NCBI GenBank assembly: GCA_020845705.1
Contig: JADLFH010000035.1
Span: 1 to 64,000 of the forward strand
Direction: 5' to 3'
Length of the DNA stretch: 64,000 nucleotides
Source: Microthrixaceae bacterium
Lineage (GTDB): Bacteria > Actinomycetota > Acidimicrobiia > Acidimicrobiales > Microtrichaceae
In this document: piece after piece, positions 27,897-37,838 of the stretch
Layout: the number at the start of each line of letters is the position of its first letter
How positions within the stretch are numbered: position 1 is the stretch's first letter
Translations under genes and position numbers: made by a program
Notes under the pieces: model-generated
What the model was told of the DNA's origin: nothing
What the model saw: the letters and a program-made list of their open reading frames with translations, nothing else
Database searches by the model: none

Positions 27897-28625
27897 CTAG
27901 CGCACCAGTCGGAGGCCGTGGGGCAGGGCGCCGTCGTCAACCGGCAGCTCGACTGCGAAGCTAGTGCGATGAGCGGGAAAGACGTGCTCGGAAACCAACA
28001 CCGGCACGTCGTCGGTGCTGCGGGTGATCCGCTCGGCCGTCAGCACGGGCGAGCCCACCGGCACTCCCAACAGCGCCGCGTCCTCCTTCGACGCGGCGGC
28101 CGCGCCGATGCTCTGGGTTGCACCTCCCACCCGCACCGGCAGTTGCTCGAGGAACGACGCACGTTCCACCGCAGCGCGCGAAAGCTCGGCTCCGAGAGAT
28201 TCGGGACACCACACCGTGACGCGGGCGAAGGGCTCTCCGTCGGCCAGGTGAAGGCGCCGAACCTCCAAGACGTTGCGCTCCCCCAGCACCGCGCGCACCC
28301 AGCGGGGCGCCTCGACGAAACCGAAGGCCAGCACCTGCCGTTCACTGCGGACACCCGCCGCGGCAAGCTGACGTTCGATTGTTCCGAGGTGGTCGAGCGC
28401 CTGTGGAAAGGGGTCGGCGGCCACGAGCCAACCGAAGCCCTGACGACTCTCCACCAGTCGCTCGGCTCGCAGAACCTCCAGTGCCCTGCGTACGGTGACC
28501 CGGCTGGCCTCGTAGTGGGCGGAAAGGTCCGACTCCGACGGCAGCACCCTTCCAGCGGCGAACTCTCCGCTGGAGATCCGATCGCGAAGGTCCGACGCGA
28601 TCGTCTTGTAACGGATCTCACGCAC
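27897..28625 (-). CDS. GntR-family regulator (HutC/UTRA type)
   Basis: 242 aa from the GTG at 28625, or 254 aa from the ATG at 28661. Residues after the start form a winged helix ([45 protein letters not shown]), and a UTRA-like ligand-binding domain follows (about 95-240). The shorter start is preferred because family members begin only a few residues before this motif and because the longer frame would run across the four ACTTGT repeats. Divergent from aconitase, so it is likely to control that gene and itself. Confidence 0.88.
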   Translation of the reverse strand: MREIRYKTIASDLRDRISSGEFAAGRVLPSESDLSAHYEASRVTVRRALEVLRAERLVESRQGFGWLVAADPFPQALDHLGTIERQLAAAGVRSERQVLAFGFVEAPRWVRAVLGERNVLEVRRLHLADGEPFARVTVWCPESLGAELSRAAVERASFLEQLPVRVGGATQSIGAAAASKEDAALLGVPVGSPVLTAERITRSTDDVPVLVSEHVFPAHRTSFAVELPVDDGALPHGLRLVR

Positions 28626-28669
28626 TTGTCTGATACTTGTCTGCACGGGACGACTTGTCATAGACTTGT
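28624..28669. promoter_or_regulatory. four ACTTGT repeats between gntR and acn (putative operator)
   Basis: ACTTGT occurs at 28624, 28635, 28653 and 28664, as two pairs each spaced 11 bp (one helical turn) with 18 bp between pairs; CTGATAC near 28630 and GTATCAG near 28667 also form an inverted repeat. Plus-strand -35 TTGTCT (28637-28642) and -10 TAGACT (28661-28666) with an 18-nt spacer overlap the repeats, so a bound GntR protein would cover the acn promoter. Confidence 0.6.
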
Positions 28670-28719
28670 ATCAGGCTACCCGGGGAATGGCCGAGAACGA
28701 AGACACGAGGAGTACCACC

Positions 28720-31002
28720 ATGGCTGATGTCACCGTCGCCGCATCCACGCCCGTCGAACTCGTCGAAGGCGTCTACGCAACGCTCGAAGACCGCATCGGC
28801 GCGGCCCGTAGCCACCTGGGCCGCGCCCTGACCCTCGCGGAGAAGATCCTCCTCAACCACCTCGAGGATCCCACCGCCGAGATAGAGCGGGGCGTCTCCT
28901 ACAACGACCTGCACCCCGACCGTGTTGCCATGCAGGACGCCACCGCCCAGATGGCGCTCTTGCAGTTCATGACCGCCGGGCTCGACCGCGTTGCACGCCC
29001 CTCCACGGTCCACTGCGACCACCTCATCCAGGCGAAGGTGGGCGCCGCAGCCGACCTCGCCACCGCCGAATCCGGCAACAAAGAGGTCTACGACTTCCTC
29101 GAGTCGGTCTCGGCTCGCTACGGCATCGGCTTCTGGGGGCCCGGCTCGGGCATCATCCACCAGGTCGTCTTGGAGCAGTACGCGTTCCCGGGCGGGATGA
29201 TGATCGGCACCGACAGCCACACCCCCAATGCCGGCGGCCTCGGCATGGTGGCCATCGGGGTGGGCGGAGCCGACGCCGTCGATGTCATGACCGGGTTCCC
29301 GTTCAACGTGCGCTGGCCCAAGCTCATCGGCGTACATCTCACCGGCGAGCTCAACGGCTGGTCGGCACCCAAGGACATCATCCTGAAGGTGGCAGACATC
29401 CTCACCGTCAAGGGCGGCACCGGCGCCATCGTGGAGTACTTCGGCCCCGGTGCCGAGTCGATCAGCTGCACCGGCAAGGCCACCATCTGCAACATGGGCG
29501 CCGAGATCGGCGCTACCACCTCGCTGTTCGGCTACGACGCCGCGATGGAGCGCTACCTCAAGGCCACCGGCCGCGAGGCCATCGCCGATGCCGCCAAAGC
29601 GGTCGCTCATCACCTACGCGCCGATGACGAGGTGTTGGCCGATCCCGCCGCCTACTTCGACCAGGTGATCGAGATCGACCTGTCCGAGCTTCGCCCCCAC
29701 ATCAACGGTCCCCACACCCCCGACCTCGCCCGCGAGGTGTCGGAGCTGGGCGCGGAGGCCCGTGAGCAGGGCTGGCCGTTGGAGATCAGCTCGGCGCTGG
29801 TCGGCTCCTGCACGAACTCCTCCTACGAGGACATCACCCGGGCCGCGTCGATCCTCCGATTCGCCGCCTACAACGGCCTGATGGTCAAGGCGCCGCTGAT
29901 GATCACCCCGGGGTCCGAACAGGTGCGCGCCACCATCGAGCGCGACGGTCTGCTGGGCGTGTTCCAGGCCGCGGGCGCCACCGTGTTGGCCAACGCGTGC
30001 GGCCCCTGCATCGGCCAGTGGGCCCGTCCCGCCGGCGCGAACGACCACCCCAACACCATCGTCACCAGCTACAACCGCAACTTCCCCAAGCGCAACGACG
30101 GCTCGGCCAACACGCTGGCGTTCGTCACCTCGCCCGAGACCGTGGTGGCCCTCGCACTCGCCGGCACACTCGACTTCGATCCGATCAGGGGCACCCTCAC
30201 CGCCGACGACGGACGCGAGGTGACACTTCCGGTGCCCGTCGGCGAGGAACTGCCCGCAGCAGGCTTCACCCCCGGCGACAACACCTTCACCCCTCCCCCC
30301 GCCGACGGGTCCGGCATCGAGGTGAAGGTGTCGCCCACCTCCGAGCGCCTCCAACTCCTCGAACCGTTCGCGGCGTGGGACGGCAACGACTACCTCGACC
30401 TGCCGATACTCGTGAAGGCGGCCGGCAAGTGCACCACCGACCACATCTCCATGGCCGGACCGTGGCTCAAGTACCGGGGTCACCTCGAGAACATCTCGGG
30501 CAACCTGTTCCTGGGCGCGGTCAACGCGTTCGGCGGCGCCACCGGGGAGGGCAAGGACCAACTCGACGGGACCACCAAGCCCTACCCCGACATCGCCAGG
30601 CACTACCACCAGGCCGGACAGCCATGGGTGGCTGTGGGCGACGAGAACTGGGGTGAGGGTTCGTCGCGGGAGCACGCCGCGATGGAGCCCCGCTTCAGGG
30701 GATGCAAGGCCATCATCGTGCGCTCCTTCGCCCGGATCCACGAGGCGAACCTCAAGAAGCAGGGCGTGTTGGCGTTGACCTTCGCCGATCCGGCCGCCTA
30801 CGACCTCATCGGCGAGGACGACCGCATCAGCATCGGCGGGCTCGCGCAGCTCGCCCCGGGGCGGCCGCTGGACTGCGTCGTCACACACCCTGACGGCTCG
30901 ACCGACGCCTTTCAGGCGACCCACACCATGAGCGACGAGCACATCGATTGGTTCCGCGCCGGCTCGGCGCTCAACATCATCCGGGCACGGGCTCGCGACT
31001 GA
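28720..31002 (+). CDS. acn: aconitate hydratase (mitochondrial-like type)
   Basis: 760 aa from the ATG at 28720; an in-frame ATG at 28687 would add 11 residues. The [4Fe-4S] cysteines are in [11 protein letters not shown] and ACGPCIGQW, and the swivel domain has [15 protein letters not shown], which is the form seen in mitochondrial-type aconitases rather than AcnB. It isomerises citrate to isocitrate in the TCA cycle. Citrate synthase lies 3.4 kb downstream on the same strand. Repeats upstream and the divergent GntR gene suggest dedicated control. The 3' end overlaps the convergent membrane gene by 26 nt. Confidence 0.95.
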   Translation: MADVTVAASTPVELVEGVYATLEDRIGAARSHLGRALTLAEKILLNHLEDPTAEIERGVSYNDLHPDRVAMQDATAQMALLQFMTAGLDRVARPSTVHCDHLIQAKVGAAADLATAESGNKEVYDFLESVSARYGIGFWGPGSGIIHQVVLEQYAFPGGMMIGTDSHTPNAGGLGMVAIGVGGADAVDVMTGFPFNVRWPKLIGVHLTGELNGWSAPKDIILKVADILTVKGGTGAIVEYFGPGAESISCTGKATICNMGAEIGATTSLFGYDAAMERYLKATGREAIADAAKAVAHHLRADDEVLADPAAYFDQVIEIDLSELRPHINGPHTPDLAREVSELGAEAREQGWPLEISSALVGSCTNSSYEDITRAASILRFAAYNGLMVKAPLMITPGSEQVRATIERDGLLGVFQAAGATVLANACGPCIGQWARPAGANDHPNTIVTSYNRNFPKRNDGSANTLAFVTSPETVVALALAGTLDFDPIRGTLTADDGREVTLPVPVGEELPAAGFTPGDNTFTPPPADGSGIEVKVSPTSERLQLLEPFAAWDGNDYLDLPILVKAAGKCTTDHISMAGPWLKYRGHLENISGNLFLGAVNAFGGATGEGKDQLDGTTKPYPDIARHYHQAGQPWVAVGDENWGEGSSREHAAMEPRFRGCKAIIVRSFARIHEANLKKQGVLALTFADPAAYDLIGEDDRISIGGLAQLAPGRPLDCVVTHPDGSTDAFQATHTMSDEHIDWFRAGSALNIIRARARD

Positions 31003-31681
31003 GCGCACCGAGGCGACTCGAAAGGGTCGAACGCACGATGTCGGCGGTGCTCGCCACGAAGTAGGTGGCCCAGCCCAGGGTGCCCAGCAGCTTCGCGCCG
31101 TCCTCGGTGACGAGCTGGAGACGCGGTCGGCCCCACCCGCCGACCGCGTCGATCAGCACCGACAACACCAGCGCCGCACCGGCGCCGATGAGTACCACCC
31201 ATCTTGTCCGCGAGATCTGCCCGCGGTAGCGAACCAGCCAGACCAGCACGGCACCGATCAGCAAGGCTTCGGCGGCGCGCTTGCCCAGCGGCGTGTAGTG
31301 CGGGATGAACTCGGCGTGGAGTTGGAGTAGGTCGTCCGCCAGTACGTAGGCGGTGATCACCGCACCGCTGAGGAGGAACACCATCGCCTCGCGTCGAGCG
31401 GCAAGCCAACACAGCCACGAACCCCAACACGCCGAGACCACCGCCGTACACCACGACAGCACCGCGATGTAGGTCACGATGCCCGTGTACCACTTCACGC
31501 CCGCCACCTGGTTCGCGTCGAGGAGCAGCTCGTTTGCGAGGTCCTCGCGTTGGACGGCGACCAGCACCATCACAGCCATCCCCACCGCCCACACCGGCAC
31601 GAGGGGGACGGCGATGTGGAGCTGTTCGGGCAGCGGGCGTCGATGACGGCGATCGGGTATCTCGCCAGTGAGCGATTGCAT
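30977..31681 (-). CDS. hypothetical membrane protein
   Basis: 234 aa from the ATG at 31681; the frame is open to 31828 but that part is Arg-rich and looks non-coding. Six to seven hydrophobic segments (for instance [53 protein letters not shown]). No family recognised. Convergent with aconitase (26-nt overlap) and downstream of the HAD-PlsC fusion gene on the same strand. Confidence 0.6.
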   Translation of the reverse strand: MQSLTGEIPDRRHRRPLPEQLHIAVPLVPVWAVGMAVMVLVAVQREDLANELLLDANQVAGVKWYTGIVTYIAVLSWCTAVVSACWGSWLCWLAARREAMVFLLSGAVITAYVLADDLLQLHAEFIPHYTPLGKRAAEALLIGAVLVWLVRYRGQISRTRWVVLIGAGAALVLSVLIDAVGGWGRPRLQLVTEDGAKLLGTLGWATYFVASTADIVRSTLSSRLGALSREPVPG

Positions 31682-31719
31682 CACCCAACAAGTCGGCAGC
31701 ACACGCCGACAATGGAGGG

Positions 31720-33168
31720 TCAGTCCGTTCCGGGGCGGCGTTGTGCCTCGTGTGCCTCGTCCACGCCGTCGGGTGTGGTCCCCGGCGGGACAGTGCGCGC
31801 CAACTCCTCGTCGGTGGGCTCGTGCCACTCACGGCCCTCGGGCGGCAACAAGGTGGAGATGGCCCCCATCATCCTCTCGGTGTCCGCCTCGAGGTCGTCG
31901 TAGGCCAACTCCACAGCCTTGCCAACCCTGATGGTGACCAGGGGCGGGCTCAGCACGTTAAGGACGTTCGGCAGTCGGGCCGATCGTGGCCAGACGGCCT
32001 CGGTTCCCCACAGCCCCATCGGGATCACGGGTGCTCGGGTGTCGTGTGCCAACCGCATTGCTCCCCAGCGGCCCTTCAGGACCGGGTTGTAGAACTCACG
32101 GCCACGCGGGATGGTGCCCTGGGGCATGATCGCCACCATGTCACCGGCGGCGAGCGCGTCGGCCGCCTCTTGAAGTGGGGCGTCGGAGCCCGTGCCCCGA
32201 TCCACCCGGATTCCACCCATCGCACGGGCGAGGTCACCGACGATCGGCGCGTCGAACACCTCCTTCTTCCCCAGGAAGCGCACCGGACGGCCGCGGCGGG
32301 CCAATGTGATGCCGACCGCGAAGGGGTCGAAGTAGGAACGGTGGTTGGCGACGATGATCGCCGGGCCTACTTCGGGGATCCGGTTCGCCCCGAAGATCCG
32401 GAACCGGACCCAGGGGAACAGCTCGGGGCGAGCCAGCGCCATGATCGCCGACTGCGGCTCGATCCCGGCGAACTTGGGGACCCCGAGAGGCACGTCGAAC
32501 CAGCGTGCGGGCCAGCGGCGCAACGTGGCGAGGGCCCGTAGTCGAGGATCGGGGTTGACGGCCTGGGGGTGGCCCACCATGGCCAGGAGGGGCGCGTCGT
32601 AGAAGCTGTCCGAGTAGGCGAAGGACTCGGCCAGATCCACTCGTTTGGCCTCGGCCCATTCGGCGACCGCCTTCGCCTTGCCCCTCCCCCAGACGAACTC
32701 GCCGTCGATTGTGCCGTCATAGGCGCCGGAATCGGTGCCGAAACGGGTCGCGATCACCGCGTCGAACCCAGCGGCCTTCGCGAATGGGGCGATGAGGTCG
32801 TAAGGGGTGGTCGTGGCCAACACCACCACACGCCCCGCCTGGCGATGCTGTTCGATGAGCACCTTCGCGTACGGCTGGATCGCGGCGGCGAGGACGGGGG
32901 CCGCGGCCTTGGCCGCCTTGCGGACCGTGGAAACCCGCCAGCCCTTCGCCACCCGCGCCATCTGGCGCGAGGCCAACATCGTGGGACGGTTCTCACCGAA
33001 GAGGTTGAAGATGCCGAAGATCAGCGGTTCCGCCGGGTTCCTGCGGTCCGGCAGCAACCCGGCTTGTCGCATGGCGGCGGACAGAACCGGCCCGCTGGCG
33101 CCGGAGAGCAGAGTGCGGTCGAGGTCGAAGATCGCCGCGGTCTTGGGAGTCGAGCCCCGTTTGGCCAT
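31720..33168 (-). CDS. HAD-IB phosphatase fused to PlsC-type acyltransferase
   Basis: 482 aa from the ATG at 33168. The N-terminal HAD domain has AAIFDLDRTLLSGASG (DxD motif I) and YSDSFYDAPLL (motif IV); its length suits a SerB-like HAD-IB enzyme. From about residue 250 a 1-acylglycerol-3-phosphate acyltransferase domain has VANHRSYFDPFAV (HX4D), IRVDRGTGSD and IMPQGTIPRG (motif III/IV). Such fusions are known in actinobacteria and are linked to phospholipid synthesis; which phosphate ester is cleaved is not clear. -10-like TAGGGT lies 7 nt before the ATG. Confidence 0.87.
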   Translation of the reverse strand: MAKRGSTPKTAAIFDLDRTLLSGASGPVLSAAMRQAGLLPDRRNPAEPLIFGIFNLFGENRPTMLASRQMARVAKGWRVSTVRKAAKAAAPVLAAAIQPYAKVLIEQHRQAGRVVVLATTTPYDLIAPFAKAAGFDAVIATRFGTDSGAYDGTIDGEFVWGRGKAKAVAEWAEAKRVDLAESFAYSDSFYDAPLLAMVGHPQAVNPDPRLRALATLRRWPARWFDVPLGVPKFAGIEPQSAIMALARPELFPWVRFRIFGANRIPEVGPAIIVANHRSYFDPFAVGITLARRGRPVRFLGKKEVFDAPIVGDLARAMGGIRVDRGTGSDAPLQEAADALAAGDMVAIMPQGTIPRGREFYNPVLKGRWGAMRLAHDTRAPVIPMGLWGTEAVWPRSARLPNVLNVLSPPLVTIRVGKAVELAYDDLEADTERMMGAISTLLPPEGREWHEPTDEELARTVPPGTTPDGVDEAHEAQRRPGTD

Positions 33169-33175
33169 CGGCGGC

Positions 33176-33181
33176 ACCCTA
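33176..33181 (-). promoter_or_regulatory. -10 element of the HAD-PlsC gene
   Basis: TAGGGT on the minus strand ends 7 nt before the ATG at 33168. Confidence 0.4.
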
Positions 33182-33240
33182 CCCGCCTTCCGAGTGGGCG
33201 GTACCGGTGCGAAAATCAGGCTGAAACCCTGGGCAAAACG

Positions 33241-33271
33241 ACCAAAGGACTGGGGGGGCCAGTCCTTTGGT
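33241..33271. repeat. perfect 13-bp inverted repeat in a divergent intergenic region
   Basis: ACCAAAGGACTGG and CCAGTCCTTTGGT flank a GGGGG loop. There is no T-tract on either side, and it sits between two divergent genes (HAD-PlsC and LysR), so it is better read as a protein-binding site or RNA structure than a terminator. Confidence 0.6.
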
Positions 33272-33443
33272 GGGGTCCTCGGTGGAGGGGGATCGACCGG
33301 GACCTGCTCAAGCCGGTGAAAGTGGGGCCACTCGGCTCGGCTTATGTATCCACCATGATAAACACCTGCAAGCACGCACTCCAACAGTTCTCCGGGATAC
33401 CTGCAATCGATCGAAATGATGCCCGTGCGATCCATGTGAGCGA

Positions 33444-33449
33444 TACGAT
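33444..33449 (+). promoter_or_regulatory. -10 element of the LysR gene
   Basis: TACGAT ends 6 nt before the GTG start at 33456. Confidence 0.45.
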
Positions 33450-33455
33450 GCGCTC

Positions 33456-34367
33456 GTGGACCTGAGGCAACTCCGAGCGCTCCTCGCGGTGGGAGAGCAC
33501 CGGAGCTTCTCCGCCGCAGCGCGGTCTCTCCACACCGTGCAGTCGAACATCTCCACCCATGTCTCACGCCTGGAGCGCGAGCTGGGCGTGTGTCTCATAG
33601 ACCGAGCCACCAACAGCCTCACCGAGGAAGGGGTCGTTGTGGCCGAGCGGGCTCGACGTATCGAGGTCGAGTTCTCCGGACTCGAATCCGACCTCGCAGC
33701 CCTCCGCGACGAGATCCGCGGCGTGGTGAGGATCGGGATAATCGGAACGACAGCCCGCTGGCTGGTGGCCCCGCTCCTCCAGTGGATTGCCGACCGCCAC
33801 CCTGCGATCAAGGTCGTCGTCCTCGACGCGACCACTACCTCGCTGGTCCCCCAGCTCACCCGGGGACAGCTCGAGATGTCCGTCATCAACCTGCCACTGA
33901 CCGAACCCGACCTGGTCGTCGAGCCGCTTTTCGACGAGGAGCGGATCCTGGTGGCGCCCGCGAGCCACCCCCTCTTCGACCGGAGCGTGGTCGACTTCCA
34001 GACCCTGTCGGATCACCGCCTCCTCCTGGAGGCCGTCGGCACGACCTTCCGCGACGAGCTCGACGCGCAGGCCGCCTCCCACGGCGTGGAGCTCCAGGCG
34101 CAAGCCGAGGTCGACGGGATGCGACTGTTGGCATCGCTCGCGTTCTCCGGCTTCGGCGCGGCCATCCTCCCCGCATCCGCGGCACCCGGCTGGATCGGCG
34201 GCGAATGGAAACGCATACCCATAGAAGGCGTCGCCAGTCGCTCCGTGGGGCTGGCACGTCGCCGCCGGGGGCTTCCCTCCGCAGCCGAACGAGCCGTCGC
34301 CGAGGCAATCCGTGAGGTCGTCCTTGCCAACGCCCCCGACCAGTACGGCATCCATCCCAGATGTTGA
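33456..34367 (+). CDS. LysR-family transcriptional regulator
   Basis: 303 aa, GTG start. N-terminal winged helix (MDLRQLRALLAVGEHRSFSAAARSLHTVQSNISTHVSRLE) and a LysR substrate-binding domain from about residue 90. It lies just upstream of citrate synthase, with its stop 37 nt before the gltA ATG, and could act on gltA or on the divergent HAD-PlsC gene. Ligand unknown. -10-like TACGAT sits 6 nt before the start. Confidence 0.92.
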   Translation: MDLRQLRALLAVGEHRSFSAAARSLHTVQSNISTHVSRLERELGVCLIDRATNSLTEEGVVVAERARRIEVEFSGLESDLAALRDEIRGVVRIGIIGTTARWLVAPLLQWIADRHPAIKVVVLDATTTSLVPQLTRGQLEMSVINLPLTEPDLVVEPLFDEERILVAPASHPLFDRSVVDFQTLSDHRLLLEAVGTTFRDELDAQAASHGVELQAQAEVDGMRLLASLAFSGFGAAILPASAAPGWIGGEWKRIPIEGVASRSVGLARRRRGLPSAAERAVAEAIREVVLANAPDQYGIHPRC

Positions 34368-34390
34368 GCCGCCCATGGCGAGCGGCACCG

Positions 34391-34396
34391 TAGGAT
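34391..34396 (+). promoter_or_regulatory. -10 element of gltA
   Basis: TAGGAT ends 8 nt before the gltA ATG at 34405. Confidence 0.4.
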
Positions 34397-34404
34397 GGGC
34401 GTCA

Positions 34405-35673
34405 ATGGCTGACACCGTCACGATCACCGACAACCGCACCGGAGAGTCGGTCGAGGTACCGATCATCAACGGAGGAGTCGACGCCAAGGCGTGGGCGAAG
34501 CTCATGCCCGGCGTGTGGTTCTTCGACCCGGCCTTCGGTGCCACCGCCGCTGCCGAGAGCGCCATCACCGAGCTCGACGGCGAGTCTGGGATCCTCCGCT
34601 ATCGCGGCTATCCCATCGAACAACTCGCCGAGAGCTCCAGCTACCTCGAAGTGGCCTTCCTCCTGATCCACGGCGAACTTCCCACACCCGAGCAGTTCGA
34701 GCAGTGGCGCTACGACATCACCCACCACACCTTCATCCACGAGAACGTGCGGAAGCGCTTCATGGAGGGCTTCCACCACGACGCCCACCCCATGGGCATG
34801 CTCGTGTCGGCAATAGCCGCGCTCTCCACGTTCTACCCCGAGGCCAAGCAGATCCAAGACCGCGAGGTGCTCGAACGTCAGGTGGTGCGGCTCGTAGCGA
34901 AGGTGGCCACCCTCGCTGCGTGCGCCTACCGCTTCAGCAGGGGCATGCCCTTCGTCTATCCCGACAACAGCCTCGACTTCGCCGCCAACTTCCTGTCGAT
35001 GATGTGGAAGATCGCCGAGCCCCGCTACGACGCGAACCCCGTGCTGGCCCGTGCGCTCGACGTGTTGTTCATCCTCCACGCGGATCACGAGCAGAACTGC
35101 TCCACCACCGCCATGCGAACGGTGGGCTCGTCTCACGCAGACCCCTATTCGGCCTGCGCTGCGGCCACCGCTGCGCTCTACGGCCCCCGTCACGGCGGCG
35201 CCAACGAGGCCGTGCTGCGGATGCTCGACGAGATCGGCTCGATCGACAACGTCGATGGCTTCATCGCGGGAGTCAAGGCGGGCAAGGGCAAGCTCCAGGG
35301 CTTCGGCCACCGCGTCTACAAGAACTACGACCCGCGGGCGAAGATCGTGAAGCGCACCGCGTACGAGGTCTTCGCCGTAACGGGCAAGAACCCGCTCCTC
35401 GACATTGCCCTGAAGCTCGAAGAGGTGGCGCTGAGCGACTCCTACTTCGTAGACCGTCGGCTCTACCCGAACGTGGACTTCTACTCGGGGCTCATCTACC
35501 AGGCCATGGGTTTCCCCATGGACATGTTCACGGTGCTGTTCTCCATCCCCCGCACCGCAGGGTGGCTCGCCCACTACATCGAGCTGCTCGACCAGGATTC
35601 GCGCATCGCCAGGCCACGCCAGTGCTACACGGGCCATCCCGTGCGGGACTACGTCCCGATCGCCGAGCGTTGA
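34405..35673 (+). CDS. gltA: citrate synthase
   Basis: 422 aa. Catalytic residues are in LHADHEQNCST (His) and GFGHRVYKNYDPRA (His and Asp region further on), with GARHGGANEAV-like PRHGGANEAVLRML between. The N-terminal beta-rich domain (TITDNRTGESVEV) is that of the bacterial hexameric type I enzyme. It condenses acetyl-CoA and oxaloacetate. The start is fixed by family length; the frame is open 90 nt upstream. Next gene follows after 13 nt. Confidence 0.96.
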   Translation: MADTVTITDNRTGESVEVPIINGGVDAKAWAKLMPGVWFFDPAFGATAAAESAITELDGESGILRYRGYPIEQLAESSSYLEVAFLLIHGELPTPEQFEQWRYDITHHTFIHENVRKRFMEGFHHDAHPMGMLVSAIAALSTFYPEAKQIQDREVLERQVVRLVAKVATLAACAYRFSRGMPFVYPDNSLDFAANFLSMMWKIAEPRYDANPVLARALDVLFILHADHEQNCSTTAMRTVGSSHADPYSACAAATAALYGPRHGGANEAVLRMLDEIGSIDNVDGFIAGVKAGKGKLQGFGHRVYKNYDPRAKIVKRTAYEVFAVTGKNPLLDIALKLEEVALSDSYFVDRRLYPNVDFYSGLIYQAMGFPMDMFTVLFSIPRTAGWLAHYIELLDQDSRIARPRQCYTGHPVRDYVPIAER

Positions 35674-35686
35674 GCAAACCACCCCC

Positions 35687-37711
35687 ATGAGCGCGCGCAG
35701 GGTGTTGGTGTTCACGGCGGCGCTCGTGATGGCACTTACCGCCACTGCCGTCCCCGCCGGCGCGATCGACGGGATCGACGTGTCGCGATGGCAACACCCC
35801 AACGGCGCCACGATCGACTGGGGTGCCGTTCGCCAGTCGGGGCAGCGCTTCGTGTTCATCAAGGCGACCGAGGGCGCAACCGCCTCAGCGGCCGCCTACG
35901 TGAACCCCCACTTCGCCGGCGACTGGTCGGCGTCGGCGGCCGCGGGCCTGCTCCGTGGCGCCTACCACTACGCCCAACCTTCGATGCCGGCCGACTCGGC
36001 GCTCATACAGGCACGCAACTTCATCGCCACCACCGGTTCCATGCAGGGAGCGACGGACCTTCCGCCGGTGCTCGACATCGAGGCGACCAACGGATTGTCC
36101 CCCGCCGACATGGTCACGTGGATCGCAACCTGGCTGTTCGAGGTGGAACGCCTCACCGGCCGGCGCCCGATCATCTACACAGGCCTCAGCTTCTGGAACA
36201 ACCAGGTGGGCGGTTCCTCCGCGTTTGCCGCGTATCGCCTGTGGTTCGCCCGCTACGTCGCAGGTCCCACACCAGGGCAGATCCCCACCGGATTTCTCAC
36301 CTGGACTTTCTGGCAGCGATCCAGCACCGGTTCGGTTCCGGGGATATCCGCGGCGGTCGACCTGAACACCTACTGCTGTGCGGAGGCGAACCTGTTGGCG
36401 CTCGCGGGGCCGTCGACCAATCCCAACGCCGGAAGCCCCTTCGGTGGCTTCGACATCGCGGGTGCCGGACCCGACGGCTTCCTGACCGTCGCCGGATGGA
36501 CCATCGACCCCGACCGCCCCGGACCCATCGTGACCCACGTGTACATCGACGGCCAGGGCACCGACATGGGCGCCGCAAGCGCATCCCGTGCAGACATCGG
36601 CGCGGCGTACGGCCAGTTCGGCCCCGGCCACGGGTTCGCCTGGAGCCGCAACGGCGTGGCGCCGGGGCCGCATCAGGTCTGCGTGTTCGGCATCAACGAG
36701 GGCTACGGCACCAACACGCTGCTGGGCTGCAAGAACGTGGTGGTGCCCGGGGGCGATCCGGTAGGCGTGATCGATTCCTTTGCCCGTCCCGACGGACGGA
36801 TCGACCTGATCGGCTGGACGCTGGACCCCGACACCGTCGCACCCACCGAGGTCCACGCGTACATCGACGGGGTTGGCCACAACCTCGGCCTTGCCGAACT
36901 GCCACGGCCCGACATCGCTGCGGCCTTCCCGGGCTACGGCCCAGCGCATGGGATCGCAACGACTCTGAGTGGTCTCAGCGGCGGGCCCCACCAGTTGTGC
37001 CTGTTCGCTATCAACCGGGGCACCGGCTCGACGCGGCTGTTGCGCTGTCAGGGCGTGACGGTGCCCACCGGCGATCCGCTCGGTCGGATCGACACCGCGA
37101 TCGGACTGCCGGATGGGAAACTGCGGATCTCGGGCTGGACCGTCGACCCCGACACGACCACTCCTACCGAAGTCCACCTGTACGTGGACGGGGTTGGCCA
37201 CAACCTCGGCCTCGCCGATCGCCCACGGCCCGACATCGCCACCGCATTCGACGGCTACGGACACTCCCACGGTTTCGACGCCGCCGTCGGCGGCTTGGCG
37301 CCGGGGCCGCATCAGGCGTGCCTTTTCGCGATCAACCGGGGCGCCGGCTCGAACCGGCTTCTGGAGTGTCGGAGCGTGACGGTTCCCGGCGGCTCACCCT
37401 TCGGCATCGTCGATGAGATGTCCGTCGATGCCTCGGGCTTCGTCTCCCTGCGAGGCTGGACGATCGACCCCGACACAGCCGAGCCGACCGAGGTCCACGC
37501 GTATGTCGGTGGGACGGGAACGAACCTCGGCACAGCGGACCAGCCCCGCCCCGACATCGCCGCCGCATTCGATGGCTACGGCGCGGCGCACGGGTTCAGC
37601 GGAACCATCGGAGCACTGGCACCGGGACCACAGACCGTGTGCGTCTTCGCCATCAACCGCGCCGGCGGCGCCAACACGCTTCTACGCTGCGCGACCCCGA
37701 GTCGGGACTGA
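35687..37711 (+). CDS. secreted GH25 lysozyme-like protein with four C-terminal repeats
   Basis: 674 aa. Signal peptide RRVLVFTAALVMALTATAVPAGA, then a GH25 muramidase domain (about residues 26-245) with GIDVSRWQHPNG and the catalytic LDIEATNG. From residue about 250 to the end there are four tandem repeats of about 106 aa, each with GWT(I/L/V)DPD, (V)HxYxDG and a closing (P)HQxCxFxIN segment holding Cys pairs. The repeats may bind cell wall or another surface polymer. It follows gltA by 13 nt but its function is probably unrelated. Confidence 0.87.
   Translation: MSARRVLVFTAALVMALTATAVPAGAIDGIDVSRWQHPNGATIDWGAVRQSGQRFVFIKATEGATASAAAYVNPHFAGDWSASAAAGLLRGAYHYAQPSMPADSALIQARNFIATTGSMQGATDLPPVLDIEATNGLSPADMVTWIATWLFEVERLTGRRPIIYTGLSFWNNQVGGSSAFAAYRLWFARYVAGPTPGQIPTGFLTWTFWQRSSTGSVPGISAAVDLNTYCCAEANLLALAGPSTNPNAGSPFGGFDIAGAGPDGFLTVAGWTIDPDRPGPIVTHVYIDGQGTDMGAASASRADIGAAYGQFGPGHGFAWSRNGVAPGPHQVCVFGINEGYGTNTLLGCKNVVVPGGDPVGVIDSFARPDGRIDLIGWTLDPDTVAPTEVHAYIDGVGHNLGLAELPRPDIAAAFPGYGPAHGIATTLSGLSGGPHQLCLFAINRGTGSTRLLRCQGVTVPTGDPLGRIDTAIGLPDGKLRISGWTVDPDTTTPTEVHLYVDGVGHNLGLADRPRPDIATAFDGYGHSHGFDAAVGGLAPGPHQACLFAINRGAGSNRLLECRSVTVPGGSPFGIVDEMSVDASGFVSLRGWTIDPDTAEPTEVHAYVGGTGTNLGTADQPRPDIAAAFDGYGAAHGFSGTIGALAPGPQTVCVFAINRAGGANTLLRCATPSRD
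36435..37705 (+). repeat. four tandem ~318-bp coding repeats
   Basis: Units begin near 36438 (SPFGGFD), 36758 (PVGVIDS), 37076 (PLGRIDT) and 37394 (PFGIVDE). Repeats 2 and 3 are the most alike (shared VGHNLGLA and RPDIA segments), indicating internal duplication. Confidence 0.8.
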
Positions 37712-37752
37712 GTCGGGCCTGACGCCAGGTTGGCGGACGGGGTTTCGCAAAG

Positions 37753-37826
37753 TGGGCCGTGAGGGATTCGAACCCCCGACCCCCTGCGCGTCATGCAGGT
37801 GCGCTAGCCAACTGCGCCAACGGCCC
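37753..37826 (-). tRNA. tRNA-Val (GAC)
   Basis: 74-nt cloverleaf on the minus strand: acceptor GGGCCGT paired with ACGGCCC, anticodon stem CCTGC/GCAGG around a loop with GAC, and a T-arm with GGTTCGAATCC. The discriminator is A. No CCA is encoded. Confidence 0.9.
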
Positions 37827-37838
37827 CGGTCGAGTGCG

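Noticed and set aside
33241-33271. Rho-independent terminator
   Set aside because: The stem is perfect but there is no T-tract on either strand and it lies between divergent genes.
35687-37711. Frameshifted alternative reading of the repeats as separate genes
   Set aside because: Signal peptide, GH25 domain and all four repeats are in one uninterrupted frame with conserved spacing.
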